Source: a virus. Taken from it: a stretch of DNA of 25,578 nucleotides. This document shows positions 1-6,777 of the stretch, one piece after another. The notes beneath the pieces were generated by a model. That model was given only the letters and a program-made list of their open reading frames with translations. It was not told where the DNA came from and ran no database searches. The stretch spans positions 1 to 25,578 of IMG/VR virus record IMGVR_UViG_3300031877_000324; one strand, written 5' to 3'. A program made the translations under genes and the position numbers. Each line of letters starts with the position of its first letter. The first letter of the stretch is position 1.

Positions 1-1602
1 TTAAATCACCTGTCGGGCTTCGAGAAGATTCAATCTGTACGGTGTGTAGCTGACGAACCCGCCTATAATTTCATGAGGCATTTCTAAAAAGACGCATTTT
101 ATTAGGTAAGTCTTGTCGATGAACCATCGCGCCTCGGTCTCGCTGAATAAGTCTTCGAGCTGATGTATGTCAGTTTGTGCCGCGGTGTGGTCTGCGCCCT
201 CAATATCAAGTTTTCGCGCGTCTGGAACAGCATGGAGATGGACCCGCGGGTATCCTGCTAGGACTTTCTGCAGATCGGACTCTCTAACTTTTCCGATGCT
301 AATGTTGCGGAAGTCGAATTTGTAGAAGCCAGTGGTAGAGGGTCCTAAGCCCAGGTCTAAGCCTGTAAATTCAAACCACTCGAATAGCACGTCAAATTCA
401 ATTGAGGGCACATCATAATCAGGATAAATTTCATTGTCGCCCTTTACCAAGCTTTTTAGTCCGGCGAAGTTTGTGTCAAGATCTCCTTCGAGCCGAATCT
501 TGTTGAAGATGCAGTTGTCGCTGATGCTTGTTAATTTCACATATACTGTCCGGTATCCTTTCGTTCCATACAGATATGCCTCTTGCTCAGCTGAGCCAGA
601 AAAGTCATCTTTGACCCGCTTCCAATTTATCCCGTCAGCAGACCAGTAGAGTTCCAGACCCGCTTCTCCGCTGACGGGTTTAACGGTGAATCTGGCATCC
701 GCGTTCAGGGGGAAGACTGTTTCAAAACAATAGATGAGGACTTGGCCTGTGTCGAGTTCAATTTGATTCGAGGCAAAAGTGCCGGTGAGCCTGAATTTGT
801 CGTCATTGACCTTGCTTGTCGTGTAATCGTCTTCGTAGAAGTATGAACCCAAGCCGTCGGTAAGGGTCTGAATCTGAGCTCCGGTCAGCAACCAAACATC
901 TGAAGCGAGAACTTCTCCCTGCTCATTTTTCAACTTCATGCCTTCAGCGTAGGGCTTGTGCTTCAGAATAAATCCCGCGTCATAGTTCTCTGCGATCCAG
1001 CTCGTGCCATTGTAGTATTTCAATAAGCCATTAGCGTATGCATCGGTGTCGCTCTTGTAGCCAATTGAGTAGTAGTCAGTGTTACTTTTCTCTCCAGCCC
1101 GCTGAACTATTATGCAATATTGTCTGTTGATTTCCAACTCGGGGGCATAGAAAATGGCCGTGACACTCTTGCTTCCATTAGCGCTCTCATTCGCAAGCCA
1201 CCAGGCGTTCTCGATCTCTTGCGAACACAGATCTACACCATCTGGATCTCCAGAAATGTTGGCTCTCTGGATCGCCAGAATCACGTTGTCCGTGGGAGAT
1301 CCACCGTGCGTGTAGGGATAGAGAGTTACGGAGAAGAGATTCTTTTTTAGCTTACGAATTGACTGCATGGCCTTTTGATAAGTTGTTGCTTTTCCAAACG
1401 AGAGACCTGCATTAACGCTTGTCTGGCTGATTTCGGTTTCAGCCGCGCACTCGCCCGCATGGATTCCGCCGACCGTCTTGGCAGTTATCTTAATTTTTAG
1501 CGGCGCGGCGCAGCTTCCTGCATTCGCTATCGTGATTGGGTCTTTGGTTGTGATCGTCTCGCTTTGCTCTTCCCAAGATCCCGACTCAATAAAATCGGCC
1601 AT
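1..1602 (-). CDS. Distal tail / baseplate structural protein, 533 aa
   Basis: It is the gene immediately after the tape measure, the place of distal tail (Dit) or tail-hub proteins in siphoviruses. The protein is rich in beta strand. The N-terminus (about residues 1-75) and C-terminus (about 390-533) resemble the two parts of a tail-associated domain. They flank a long insertion (about 85-215) with the look of a jelly-roll or carbohydrate-binding-like sandwich (YPYTHGGSPT near 96, then NAWWLANES near 132), and a second sandwich near 265-375. Such insertions often bind cell surfaces. The TAA stop is at bases 1-3, so the gene is complete. Its ATG is two bases beyond the tape measure stop, with GAGG about 12 bases upstream. 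The general tail role is well supported by position; Dit-like identity is inference, and a tail fibre is the alternative. Confidence 0.72.
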   Translation of the reverse strand: MADFIESGSWEEQSETITTKDPITIANAGSCAAPLKIKITAKTVGGIHAGECAAETEISQTSVNAGLSFGKATTYQKAMQSIRKLKKNLFSVTLYPYTHGGSPTDNVILAIQRANISGDPDGVDLCSQEIENAWWLANESANGSKSVTAIFYAPELEINRQYCIIVQRAGEKSNTDYYSIGYKSDTDAYANGLLKYYNGTSWIAENYDAGFILKHKPYAEGMKLKNEQGEVLASDVWLLTGAQIQTLTDGLGSYFYEDDYTTSKVNDDKFRLTGTFASNQIELDTGQVLIYCFETVFPLNADARFTVKPVSGEAGLELYWSADGINWKRVKDDFSGSAEQEAYLYGTKGYRTVYVKLTSISDNCIFNKIRLEGDLDTNFAGLKSLVKGDNEIYPDYDVPSIEFDVLFEWFEFTGLDLGLGPSTTGFYKFDFRNISIGKVRESDLQKVLAGYPRVHLHAVPDARKLDIEGADHTAAQTDIHQLEDLFSETEARWFIDKTYLIKCVFLEMPHEIIGGFVSYTPYRLNLLEARQVI

Positions 1603-1603
1603 T

Positions 1604-2692
1604 TTAAGTCAGCCTCGATTCTGCTCTCTGTATGATTTCCCCGGTCTTGGCGTCGATTACCGCTTCCACCAAGTAATTCAGTTTCTCCCCGGTGAGGGGA
1701 ATGTTGATCTGTATAGGCAGCTTCACCCTGATCCCACCGTCTTCAGATGCTTTTGCTGCTGGCACAACAACCTCGTGGCGATGCAAAAAGGCGAGCCCCG
1801 CCTCCTCGATGATGCCTCCTGCCTGCAAATGTGGACCCCACTCCTTCGGTATGGGTCTCGGAGACGGTGCGGGTGCAGGAGCTGGAACTGTTCCTCCACC
1901 GCCGCCCCCGCCGCCACCAAGTTTACCGAGCCAGTCGAGGAAGTTTTTGATCGCGTTGATTACTGCCATGATGACGCCTATCAGATTGTTGATGAAGCCG
2001 ATTATGCCGTCGATGATGGGCTTTATGGCTGTGTAGATCTTTGTGAAGATATCGATGACTAGGTCGCGGAAGCCCATAAAATTGGTAGCCAAAGCAGCGA
2101 TGAGGGCGGCGATTGCTGCCAGCGCGATAATCAGCCAGCCCAAAGGATTCGTGGCTAGAAAGGCACTGAAAACCCCAATTGCCCCTTGGAGACTTGTGAT
2201 TGCAGTGATGACAGCGGGGATAGCCATCAAAGCGGTCTGCATCTGCGCTTGAGTTAGGTTTTGTTGTGCTAAACTCAATCGCTCAGTTGCGAGAGTTAAG
2301 TCATCTTGACGGGCTTTAAGCATTTCAGCCGCAGCCGCTGCCTCTGGACTATCTTCGCCATACTTTTCTATCGCTTTGTTTAGATCGTCCTGTGCCTTGT
2401 TGACGGCTCGAACCCTATCCTCGTAAGCGTTCTGTGCTTTGTTTGCCGCGTATGTTGCGCTCTCAAGACGATTGAACATGAAGATTAGGCTCATGGCGCT
2501 TGTTGCAAGACCCGCGATGGAAGAGCCGACCTCTTTCAAACTAACTGAAGTTTTTTTGTTCACGGTCTCGATTTGCGTGCTACTCTGTTCAACCGCACCA
2601 GCCATAGCTTTCGCTGAGTTTCCGACCTTCTGCATTTCGTCTGAAGCGTCATCTACCGCTTCAATTAACACGCCTACCTTAACTTCTGCCAT
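1604..2692 (-). CDS. Tail tape measure protein (short), 362 aa
   Basis: Tape measure proteins fill the tail tube, set its length and often help DNA cross the membrane. The N-terminal half is a heptad-rich coiled coil (about residues 5-150). Hydrophobic stretches follow near 155-215 (PLGWLIIALAAIAALIAALA) and 225-255, then a run of ten glycines and a Pro-Ala linker. The C-terminus carries the tape-measure-like motif AGGIIEEAGLAFLHRHEVVV. I chose ATG 2692 over the in-frame GTG at 2701 because GAGGAG lies 8 bases before the ATG but overlaps the GTG. It starts inside the end of the chaperone extension frame (19-base overlap), which suggests coupling. At roughly 1.5 angstrom per residue it implies a tail of only about 55 nm. 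Confidence 0.88.
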   Translation of the reverse strand: MAEVKVGVLIEAVDDASDEMQKVGNSAKAMAGAVEQSSTQIETVNKKTSVSLKEVGSSIAGLATSAMSLIFMFNRLESATYAANKAQNAYEDRVRAVNKAQDDLNKAIEKYGEDSPEAAAAAEMLKARQDDLTLATERLSLAQQNLTQAQMQTALMAIPAVITAITSLQGAIGVFSAFLATNPLGWLIIALAAIAALIAALATNFMGFRDLVIDIFTKIYTAIKPIIDGIIGFINNLIGVIMAVINAIKNFLDWLGKLGGGGGGGGGTVPAPAPAPSPRPIPKEWGPHLQAGGIIEEAGLAFLHRHEVVVPAAKASEDGGIRVKLPIQINIPLTGEKLNYLVEAVIDAKTGEIIQRAESRLT

Positions 2693-2955
2693 TGTCTCCA
2701 CTCCTCTCTAATCTGATCGACAACCGATATCGATCTTTTTTCCTCTCTCTCCATTCTTTTCTTGAGCCATCTATCTGTCCTCGCGCTGACGAGGCTGTCC
2801 AACATCAGTCTCGCGATTGGACTAAGCTCCTCGTCTGGGTCCACGATCTCGCTGGGCAGCTTGTGATATTTTTCAGCCAGTAGGCCCACCGCTAGGCCCA
2901 GTTGACTCTTCGCGAAAAAACCCGAGCTTCTCAGCCGTGTATTTGTCCAGATCAT
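2674..2955 (-). CDS. Tail assembly chaperone extension (gpT-like), made by frameshifting
   Basis: This open frame overlaps the end of the gpG-like gene and ends inside the tape measure start, exactly where lambda-type viruses encode the T part of the gpG-T chaperone. It has no Shine-Dalgarno site; the first ATG (2955) lies inside the gpG-like coding sequence. The useful part begins after the shared Phe-Phe at the slippery run and reads AKSQLGLAVGLLAEKYHKLP, followed by a charged helical tail. A +1 slip on TTT-TTT-C to TTC, or a -2 slip within the six T's, would give a fusion of about 212 aa (133 + 79). The overlap and order are seen directly; its use as a frameshift product is inferred from the conserved siphovirus arrangement. 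Confidence 0.72.
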   Translation of the reverse strand: MIWTNTRLRSSGFFAKSQLGLAVGLLAEKYHKLPSEIVDPDEELSPIARLMLDSLVSARTDRWLKKRMEREEKRSISVVDQIREEWRQWQKLR

Positions 2956-3313
2956 TGAAGATTATAATGCTGTTGAAGAGCACGATCAGATCCATGTCGT
3001 CAATGTCTTTGGCTGAGAGTTCTTCTTCGTCTTGAGCCTCGCCTACAACAATTTTCGGCTTTGTGATGGCCTCGCTGAACATCTCTGCAACTTCTTTGGT
3101 TCTCAGAAGCTCTAACAGTTTAACTTCATCGTTTTGCTGTTCCGCGATCTCATCGAGTAGGTTCATTTTGCCTTTGAAGATCTTCGAGAAAGTCAATAGA
3201 CTTACCTTTCTGATCTCGAAGGTGTGGCCTGATGGGAGCTTGATGTCCTTTCGTGCTCTACGCTTATCTTCGAGGCATTTCCGATACTCTGCAGCGGTTG
3301 TCGTCTTAGACAT
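2873..3313 (-). CDS. Tail assembly chaperone (gpG-like), 146 aa
   Basis: It lies between the tail tube and tape measure genes, the standard place of the tail assembly chaperone that coats the tape measure during tail building. Its 146 aa match the size of lambda gpG (about 140 aa). It is mostly helical and acidic, with a basic N-terminal segment (YRKCLEDKRRARKDIKLPSG) and the acidic stretch DEEELSAKDIDDMDL near residues 96-110. The last 13 residues after Phe132-Phe133 are low in complexity (Gly, Pro, Ser), as expected when the functional extension is reached by frameshift. GGAG lies about 13 bases before the ATG. It starts right after the tail tube stop. Confidence 0.82.
   Translation of the reverse strand: MSKTTTAAEYRKCLEDKRRARKDIKLPSGHTFEIRKVSLLTFSKIFKGKMNLLDEIAEQQNDEVKLLELLRTKEVAEMFSEAITKPKIVVGEAQDEEELSAKDIDDMDLIVLFNSIIIFNDLDKYTAEKLGFFREESTGPSGGPTG
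2914..2923 (-). other. Candidate programmed frameshift site, GGGTTTTTTC
   Basis: On the coding strand the zero-frame codons are GGG TTT TTT CGC and the extension frame reads GGT TTT TTC GCG, one base later. A Phe tRNA on TTT can re-pair with TTC by a +1 slip, and the six-T run also allows a -2 slip. No canonical -1 heptamer would reach the right frame. The site lies 13 codons before the zero-frame stop, inside the gpG/gpT overlap. Confidence 0.6.
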
Positions 3314-3314
3314 T

Positions 3315-4271
3315 TTAAAGAGTCGTCTCCTTGTTCTGTAGTTTGGCTCTTATCGCGTAGGTCGAGGTCGCGTCATAGATTGCTTTGAACTCGACGCCTT
3401 GAACGATGAGGTCGCGCTTGCTCAGAACAGCCTTAGCGGTTGTATAGTAGATTTGCGGGATTTCAAGCTGTAGATAGTATTTGTAGGGATCTTCGATTAC
3501 TGCTCCTTCCCATTTTAGGTCTAAGGCCACGCCTGTAAGGTCGAGTTGAGGCTCTGTCGCAGCGGCAGCGCCATAGAACTTCTCAAGCTGTGCCTCATCG
3601 ACAAACTCGATGTCGAATCGTCCATCGACTGTTCTCAAGCCCGCTGGAAGTTTGCTGATTACACGCGATTGCGGTCGAAACTCATCTCCCTGCAACGCAT
3701 TAGAGATTCTTGCTTCAATGCCGATGATGTCGCCGCAGGCCACTGTGTCAATTTTATAGGTTCCTTGTGTGAAAGTGAAGTCTGGCAGGTTGCTCCAGCT
3801 CGGCGTGCTGAGGCTGACAACCTTCTCTGTCTGACCAATAGCCTCAACAGAGCAACTCAGTTTCTCTTTTCGCACAGATTTCAAAGTAAGCCTTGAGATT
3901 TTGCAGCCCGGATATTGAAGCCCAGTGATATTGTCTAGTCCCTTTTCAACCGTGAAGCTTGGTTGATCCTCAACTGGTGTGATCGTGTGCAAATAAGCAT
4001 CTGTCTCACCTTGTTGCTCCGAATCTACATCGCCTAAACAGAAGAGTAGAAGCTGTCCGATTCCGTTTTCCGGAGCCACAAAGAAGTCGAAGCCACCGCT
4101 GACTTTGACGACACCCGCACTCTGCTTGTAGTAGTCGCGTCCTCTGACCGTTTCGGCCAAGAGGATCTCCTGATCCGCACCGAGACCCTCCTTCACAATG
4201 TCGATGAACTTTGTTGGCGTCACCGGTGTGCCGTAGACTGTTTCTTTCGCGACGCCTAGGTATCTTGCCAT
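3315..4271 (-). CDS. Major tail tube protein, 318 aa
   Basis: This protein should polymerise into the tail tube. The N-terminus, ARYLGVAKETVYGTPVTPT, has the ETxYGTPxTPT opening typical of the phage tail tube family often annotated Phage_tube_2. The rest is beta-rich and compatible with a tube fold plus an extra C-terminal domain (about 205-318). It precedes the tail assembly chaperones and tape measure, which fixes its identity well. The ATG is preceded by a strong CGGAGGT about 11 bases upstream, lying over the stop of the 53-aa gene. I see no damage in it. Confidence 0.9.
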   Translation of the reverse strand: MARYLGVAKETVYGTPVTPTKFIDIVKEGLGADQEILLAETVRGRDYYKQSAGVVKVSGGFDFFVAPENGIGQLLLFCLGDVDSEQQGETDAYLHTITPVEDQPSFTVEKGLDNITGLQYPGCKISRLTLKSVRKEKLSCSVEAIGQTEKVVSLSTPSWSNLPDFTFTQGTYKIDTVACGDIIGIEARISNALQGDEFRPQSRVISKLPAGLRTVDGRFDIEFVDEAQLEKFYGAAAATEPQLDLTGVALDLKWEGAVIEDPYKYYLQLEIPQIYYTTAKAVLSKRDLIVQGVEFKAIYDATSTYAIRAKLQNKETTL

Positions 4272-4280
4272 TTCCGATTT

Positions 4281-4442
4281 CTACCTCCGTTTTTCAATTC
4301 TTGCTTTGACTTTTTTGAAAAGGCCCGTTTTGATTAGGGCCTCTCCAACATGATCTGGAACGTCAACAGGCTTGTCCGGCTCGAAGAAGCCGACGCCATC
4401 CACGCTGACGCCCGAATCTCCTCTCACGTAAACTATTTTCAT
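4281..4442 (-). CDS. Small head-tail region protein, 53 aa
   Basis: A compact gene between the tail completion gene and the tail tube. The product begins MKIVYVRGDSGVSVDGVGFF and continues with a KPVDVPDHVGEALIKTGLF segment. Small proteins of this pattern (two beta strands, a turn, then a helix that includes LIKTGLF) are common in the head-tail region of siphoviruses, though their function is poorly defined. The ATG follows the upstream TAG with no gap, and GGAAGG lies about 9 bases before it. The end carries the tail tube's Shine-Dalgarno site. It is basic at the C-terminus (KVKARIEKRR). I do not assign a precise function. Confidence 0.82.
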   Translation of the reverse strand: MKIVYVRGDSGVSVDGVGFFEPDKPVDVPDHVGEALIKTGLFKKVKARIEKRR

Positions 4443-4862
4443 CTAGATCGCCTTCCATGGCTCAACCGCGATTATTGCCCAGAAGAGGCTGTAGTCTTTG
4501 CCGAGCATGTAGTCAAAATTTCGGTCGATAAAATAGAGGATCTCGCATTTTCCTCCAAGTGTTCTGTCCGCGAGAAGCTTGTCGTGGACATCACCGCAGA
4601 GATCTATCATGTCTGCGGCTCCTTGGGTCGGGCTGGCATCTCGCTCGATGACTACGATCTTGGTTCTGAATCTATGCATGATCTCGGCAACATTTTCGTC
4701 AGCCTCTTCGTCTCTGCTCGGAATAATATAGCATGCTGGAAACTTGTCAGGAGGCAGGGTCGTGAGTTCGCCGATCGTAATGCTCTTAAGCGCAGTCAGC
4801 TCGGTGAGCTTTGTTTTTATCGCATTCAGAATGTCAGAGTGGACTGTTTTTAGTGATGCCAT
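4443..4862 (-). CDS. Tail completion / terminator protein, 139 aa
   Basis: It sits between the HK97 gp10-like gene and the tail tube, the usual slot of the tail terminator (lambda gpU-like or tail completion protein), which caps the tail tube and joins it to the head. The architecture fits: an N-terminal helix (HSDILNAIKTKLTEL), beta strands, the segment FPACYIIPSRDEEADENVAE, then alternating helices and strands. Start and stop are tightly packed: its ATG overlaps the upstream gene's TAA as TAATG. Identity rests on position and predicted fold more than on a motif. Confidence 0.68.
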   Translation of the reverse strand: MASLKTVHSDILNAIKTKLTELTALKSITIGELTTLPPDKFPACYIIPSRDEEADENVAEIMHRFRTKIVVIERDASPTQGAADMIDLCGDVHDKLLADRTLGGKCEILYFIDRNFDYMLGKDYSLFWAIIAVEPWKAI

Positions 4863-5287
4863 TACTCCATCAGCTCGGCCATTATTATCTCAAAGACTGC
4901 CTCGATCTGAGGCTCACTAGCCAAAGCAGACTGCTCGACAAAGTGAGTACCTCTTATGCCCGGATGCATGCCGAAGTGAGGTAGAGTGGGGTTCACAAGC
5001 CTCCGCTCAATTGCGGGAACATACCGGCCTGGACTGGCTGGAGTGCCAAACTCAATGTATGGTGCATATGTTGCGTTTGGTCCGACCTTTGCTGTGTTTC
5101 CCTCAACATCGACTACGACCGATGATCTCAAGGTCCCTGTCCTAACCGGGGCGCGTGACTCAATCTCGCTCTTCACTAATGCTCCGGCCTCTTCGAGCCC
5201 GCGTCTGATCGCCTCTTTAAAGGCATCGGTTTTTTCTTTCCAAGCTCTTAGGAACTCGGAGAGGTCTATGGTTATCTTGACGCTCAT
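4862..5287 (-). CDS. HK97 gp10-like head-tail connector, 141 aa
   Basis: The protein matches the HK97 gp10 family. The helical N-terminus (residues 8-40) is followed by the hallmark APVRTGTLRSSV (about 46-57) and then the NATYAPYIEFGT motif (about 71-82). Members sit at the head-tail joint or act in tail completion. Its ATG overlaps the TGA of the upstream adaptor as ATGA, and its own stop overlaps the next start, so the adaptors are translationally linked. No truncation is visible; 141 aa is normal for the family. Confidence 0.88.
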   Translation of the reverse strand: MSVKITIDLSEFLRAWKEKTDAFKEAIRRGLEEAGALVKSEIESRAPVRTGTLRSSVVVDVEGNTAKVGPNATYAPYIEFGTPASPGRYVPAIERRLVNPTLPHFGMHPGIRGTHFVEQSALASEPQIEAVFEIIMAELME

Positions 5288-5658
5288 TCTTCCGCCTCTT
5301 TCTTGAAATAGAGTTTTTTGACGCCAGGAATCTTTGAGAGCAGCTCCATTGCGCGGTTATGTAGTTGTGTTGCTCTGTCAACCAGGACCTCTTCGCTGGC
5401 TCGACCTACAACGCGCGCTGCTATGTCTTGTTGAAAGAGGTAGGAGGCTGCTAGATCTGTCGCTGCGGCTTGAATTGCAGAGTAGTATTTCTTGCCAGAA
5501 TCCCAGCCTTCCGGATGATTGGTCAAAGCATCGATTACAGCCGATGCATCAGAGATGCATTCGCTTATTATTGTCGAGGCTTCGCTCTCACTGTTGCTGA
5601 CATCTGACTTAGCGAGCTTGGCTCTATGCAACACTTTAGTCTCAGTTGTGTATGCCAT
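5284..5658 (-). CDS. Head-tail adaptor (gp6-like), 124 aa
   Basis: It is the first gene after the major capsid gene, where HK97 gp6-like or lambda gpFII/gpW-type adaptors lie. Adaptors of this kind bind the portal ring after DNA packaging. The product is almost entirely alpha-helical, with helices near 20-45, 56-80 and 88-112, and a basic C-terminus (KIPGVKKLYFKKE). This is the shape expected of gp6-like adaptors, but I see no diagnostic motif. It ends with an ATGA overlap onto the gp10-like gene. An AAGG about 13 bases upstream is the only Shine-Dalgarno-like sequence, and a hairpin lies upstream. Confidence 0.68.
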   Translation of the reverse strand: MAYTTETKVLHRAKLAKSDVSNSESEASTIISECISDASAVIDALTNHPEGWDSGKKYYSAIQAAATDLAASYLFQQDIAARVVGRASEEVLVDRATQLHNRAMELLSKIPGVKKLYFKKEAEE

Positions 5659-5748
5659 GTTCTATCTGCCTTTTTTTGAGCACTTGGTGCGTCATCTAAC
5701 TTTGCGGGAAAGTGCGACCCATAAAAATCGGGTGGGCTTCATCGCCTC

Positions 5749-5779
5749 CCGTAGGCTCTGTTTTCTGAGCTCCCTACAG
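5749..5779 (-). promoter_or_regulatory. Hairpin after the capsid gene
   Basis: On the minus strand CTGTAGG pairs with CCTACGG (one wobble). After a 3-base bulge CTC pairs with GAG around an 8-base loop. It lies just after the capsid stop and before a GGGAGG, within the only non-coding gap of more than 100 bases in the structural block. It may slow transcription or protect the abundant capsid message. There is no T-run directly after it, so it is not a clear terminator. Confidence 0.4.
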
Positions 5780-5789
5780 GCAATCATGC

Positions 5790-6545
5790 TCACGCATGGA
5801 CGCCTGTTAGCTTCCTCAAGGCTGAACTTTGGACGAGAACTGGCTGAAGCCACTGGCGAATCAGGAATGCGGTGTAGCCCATCGGCTCGTTGCGGTATCT
5901 CGCAGCTTCAGTGGGTCCTTCTCCAAGGATTATGGCCGGAGCAGCCAGAGACCCAACGATTGCCACCGTGCTAGTCAACGTGGTATCGCTGATACCTGTT
6001 ACACCTGGCAACCCGGGGATTGTGAAGGTCTTTCCGGATGGCAACTGGACGCCGTAAAGTCCTCTTACTCTGGAGTTGCTGAAGAAGTCCATCCAGACAA
6101 GTGGATCTGCGGCTATGAAGTCAACGGGGAAACCGTTGCCCTCGATTGCGTCCATGACGCCTCCAATGTCATCGAAGGGATTGACGTCGCCGCCCCAGTC
6201 GCTGCCTGCCACGGCGGTTGCTCCCTCGGCTACGGTCTTGATCTGTGAGTTCTCCATCCTTGCAAGTTCTTTCGCAGCGTCGGCAATGTTGACGTTGAGG
6301 ATGTCGTGGGCTGCCTTCTTCACAGCCTCGTCGCTTATGACTACGTGGACTACGTTCTTCCAGAGGTCGAAGTTGGTCCTCGAGTAGGCCTCTGCGCTGA
6401 TCGTAGCCTCAACCAAGGGTGGAACTTTCTCGACGCCTGTCAGCTTCGTTGCCACATCAACACTGGCGACTAGGTTTGGCATGGCGACTACGCGGCAGAT
6501 GTTCCTCAAAACGTATTGGGGTGTCGCGTCCCGGTCGACAGCCAC
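5790..6545 (-). CDS. Major capsid protein, HK97 fold (main part), 251 aa
   Basis: It lies between the cement protein and head-tail adaptors. The sequence has the layout of an HK97-type capsid protein: an N-terminal arm, an E-loop-like part (EKVPPLVEATISAEAYSR near 39-56), then the spine-helix region KNVVHVVISDEAVKKAAHDI (63-82) and NIADAAKELARMENSQ, followed by P- and A-domain sequence (WGGDVNPFDDIGGVMDAIEG) and a C-terminal IRQWLQPVLV. At 251 aa it is short for the family. The only plausible start is GTG 6545, with no Shine-Dalgarno site, and it lies in the closing stem of a three-way-junction element. The frame is open for ten codons further upstream, to a stop within that element. The protein may therefore begin in the 52-codon ORF upstream. 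Confidence 0.85.
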   Translation of the reverse strand: MAVDRDATPQYVLRNICRVVAMPNLVASVDVATKLTGVEKVPPLVEATISAEAYSRTNFDLWKNVVHVVISDEAVKKAAHDILNVNIADAAKELARMENSQIKTVAEGATAVAGSDWGGDVNPFDDIGGVMDAIEGNGFPVDFIAADPLVWMDFFSNSRVRGLYGVQLPSGKTFTIPGLPGVTGISDTTLTSTVAIVGSLAAPAIILGEGPTEAARYRNEPMGYTAFLIRQWLQPVLVQSSALRKLTGVHA

Positions 6546-6607
6546 GGACTTTGACCCGGTGATCAGTCGGGTCGTTTAACCAGTCCTAACAAGACTGGGT
6601 CCGTGGC
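6541..6607 (-). ncRNA. 67-base three-way-junction RNA element at the capsid start
   Basis: The sequence folds into a perfect 9-bp closing stem (6541-6549 with 6599-6607, GCCACGGAC/GTCCGTGGC) and two 6-bp hairpins: 6553-6558 with 6568-6573 (GACCCG/CGGGTC) and 6580-6585 with 6593-6598 (CCAGTC/GACTGG). The linkers on the minus-strand RNA are 0 nt, UUAAAC and AAA. One more A-U pair can extend the closing stem. It begins directly after the TAA of the 52-codon ORF, and its 3' strand holds the capsid GTG. The pairing is seen directly. Its function (start sequestration, intron or bypass element) is unknown. It lacks the hammerhead CUGANGA core. Confidence 0.7.
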
Positions 6608-6766
6608 TTATCTCGCAAGCCCCAAAACCTCGTCGAGAATCACCTTGGCCTCAATCGCCGAGATGTCTTCTTGCGTGATCAGCTGAGCCTCATAGTGGCC
6701 CAGGCTTGAGAGCCTGTAGAATTTATCGCTTCGTGGGTCTCTCCAAACACCATAAAATTCTTGCAT
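6608..6766 (-). CDS. 52-aa protein, possible N-terminal part of the capsid protein
   Basis: The ORF starts at ATG 6766 with a good AAGGTGAT 5 bases upstream. It encodes MQEFYGVWRDPRSDKFYRLS, then a helix-rich segment ending IEAKVILDEVLGLAR. Its TAA abuts the three-way-junction element. It could be a small independent virion protein. Three points suggest instead that it is the N-arm of the capsid protein: the downstream capsid ORF is short and lacks a Shine-Dalgarno site; the ending ILDEVLGLAR would run naturally into the capsid's VAVDRDATPQYVL; and no separate gene is usual at this place. The two frames differ, so joining needs removal or skipping of a length equal to 2 modulo 3. Confidence 0.75.
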   Translation of the reverse strand: MQEFYGVWRDPRSDKFYRLSSLGHYEAQLITQEDISAIEAKVILDEVLGLAR

Positions 6767-6777
6767 CTTCAATCACC

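Noticed and set aside
1478-2711. Plus-strand open frames opposite the distal tail and tape measure genes
   Set aside because: They mirror well-supported minus-strand genes, lack ribosome sites and have improbable composition (for example a Pro run opposite the poly-Gly).
5659-5741. Two tiny minus-strand ORFs (16 and 17 codons) after the capsid gene, the first near GGGAGG
   Set aside because: The ribosome site is only 2 bases from the ATG, and both peptides are too short and basic to judge; the gap is better described by its hairpin.
6541-6607. Hammerhead ribozyme
   Set aside because: It has three stems, but the junctions (0, UUAAAC, AAA) do not contain CUGANGA or GAAA in the required places.
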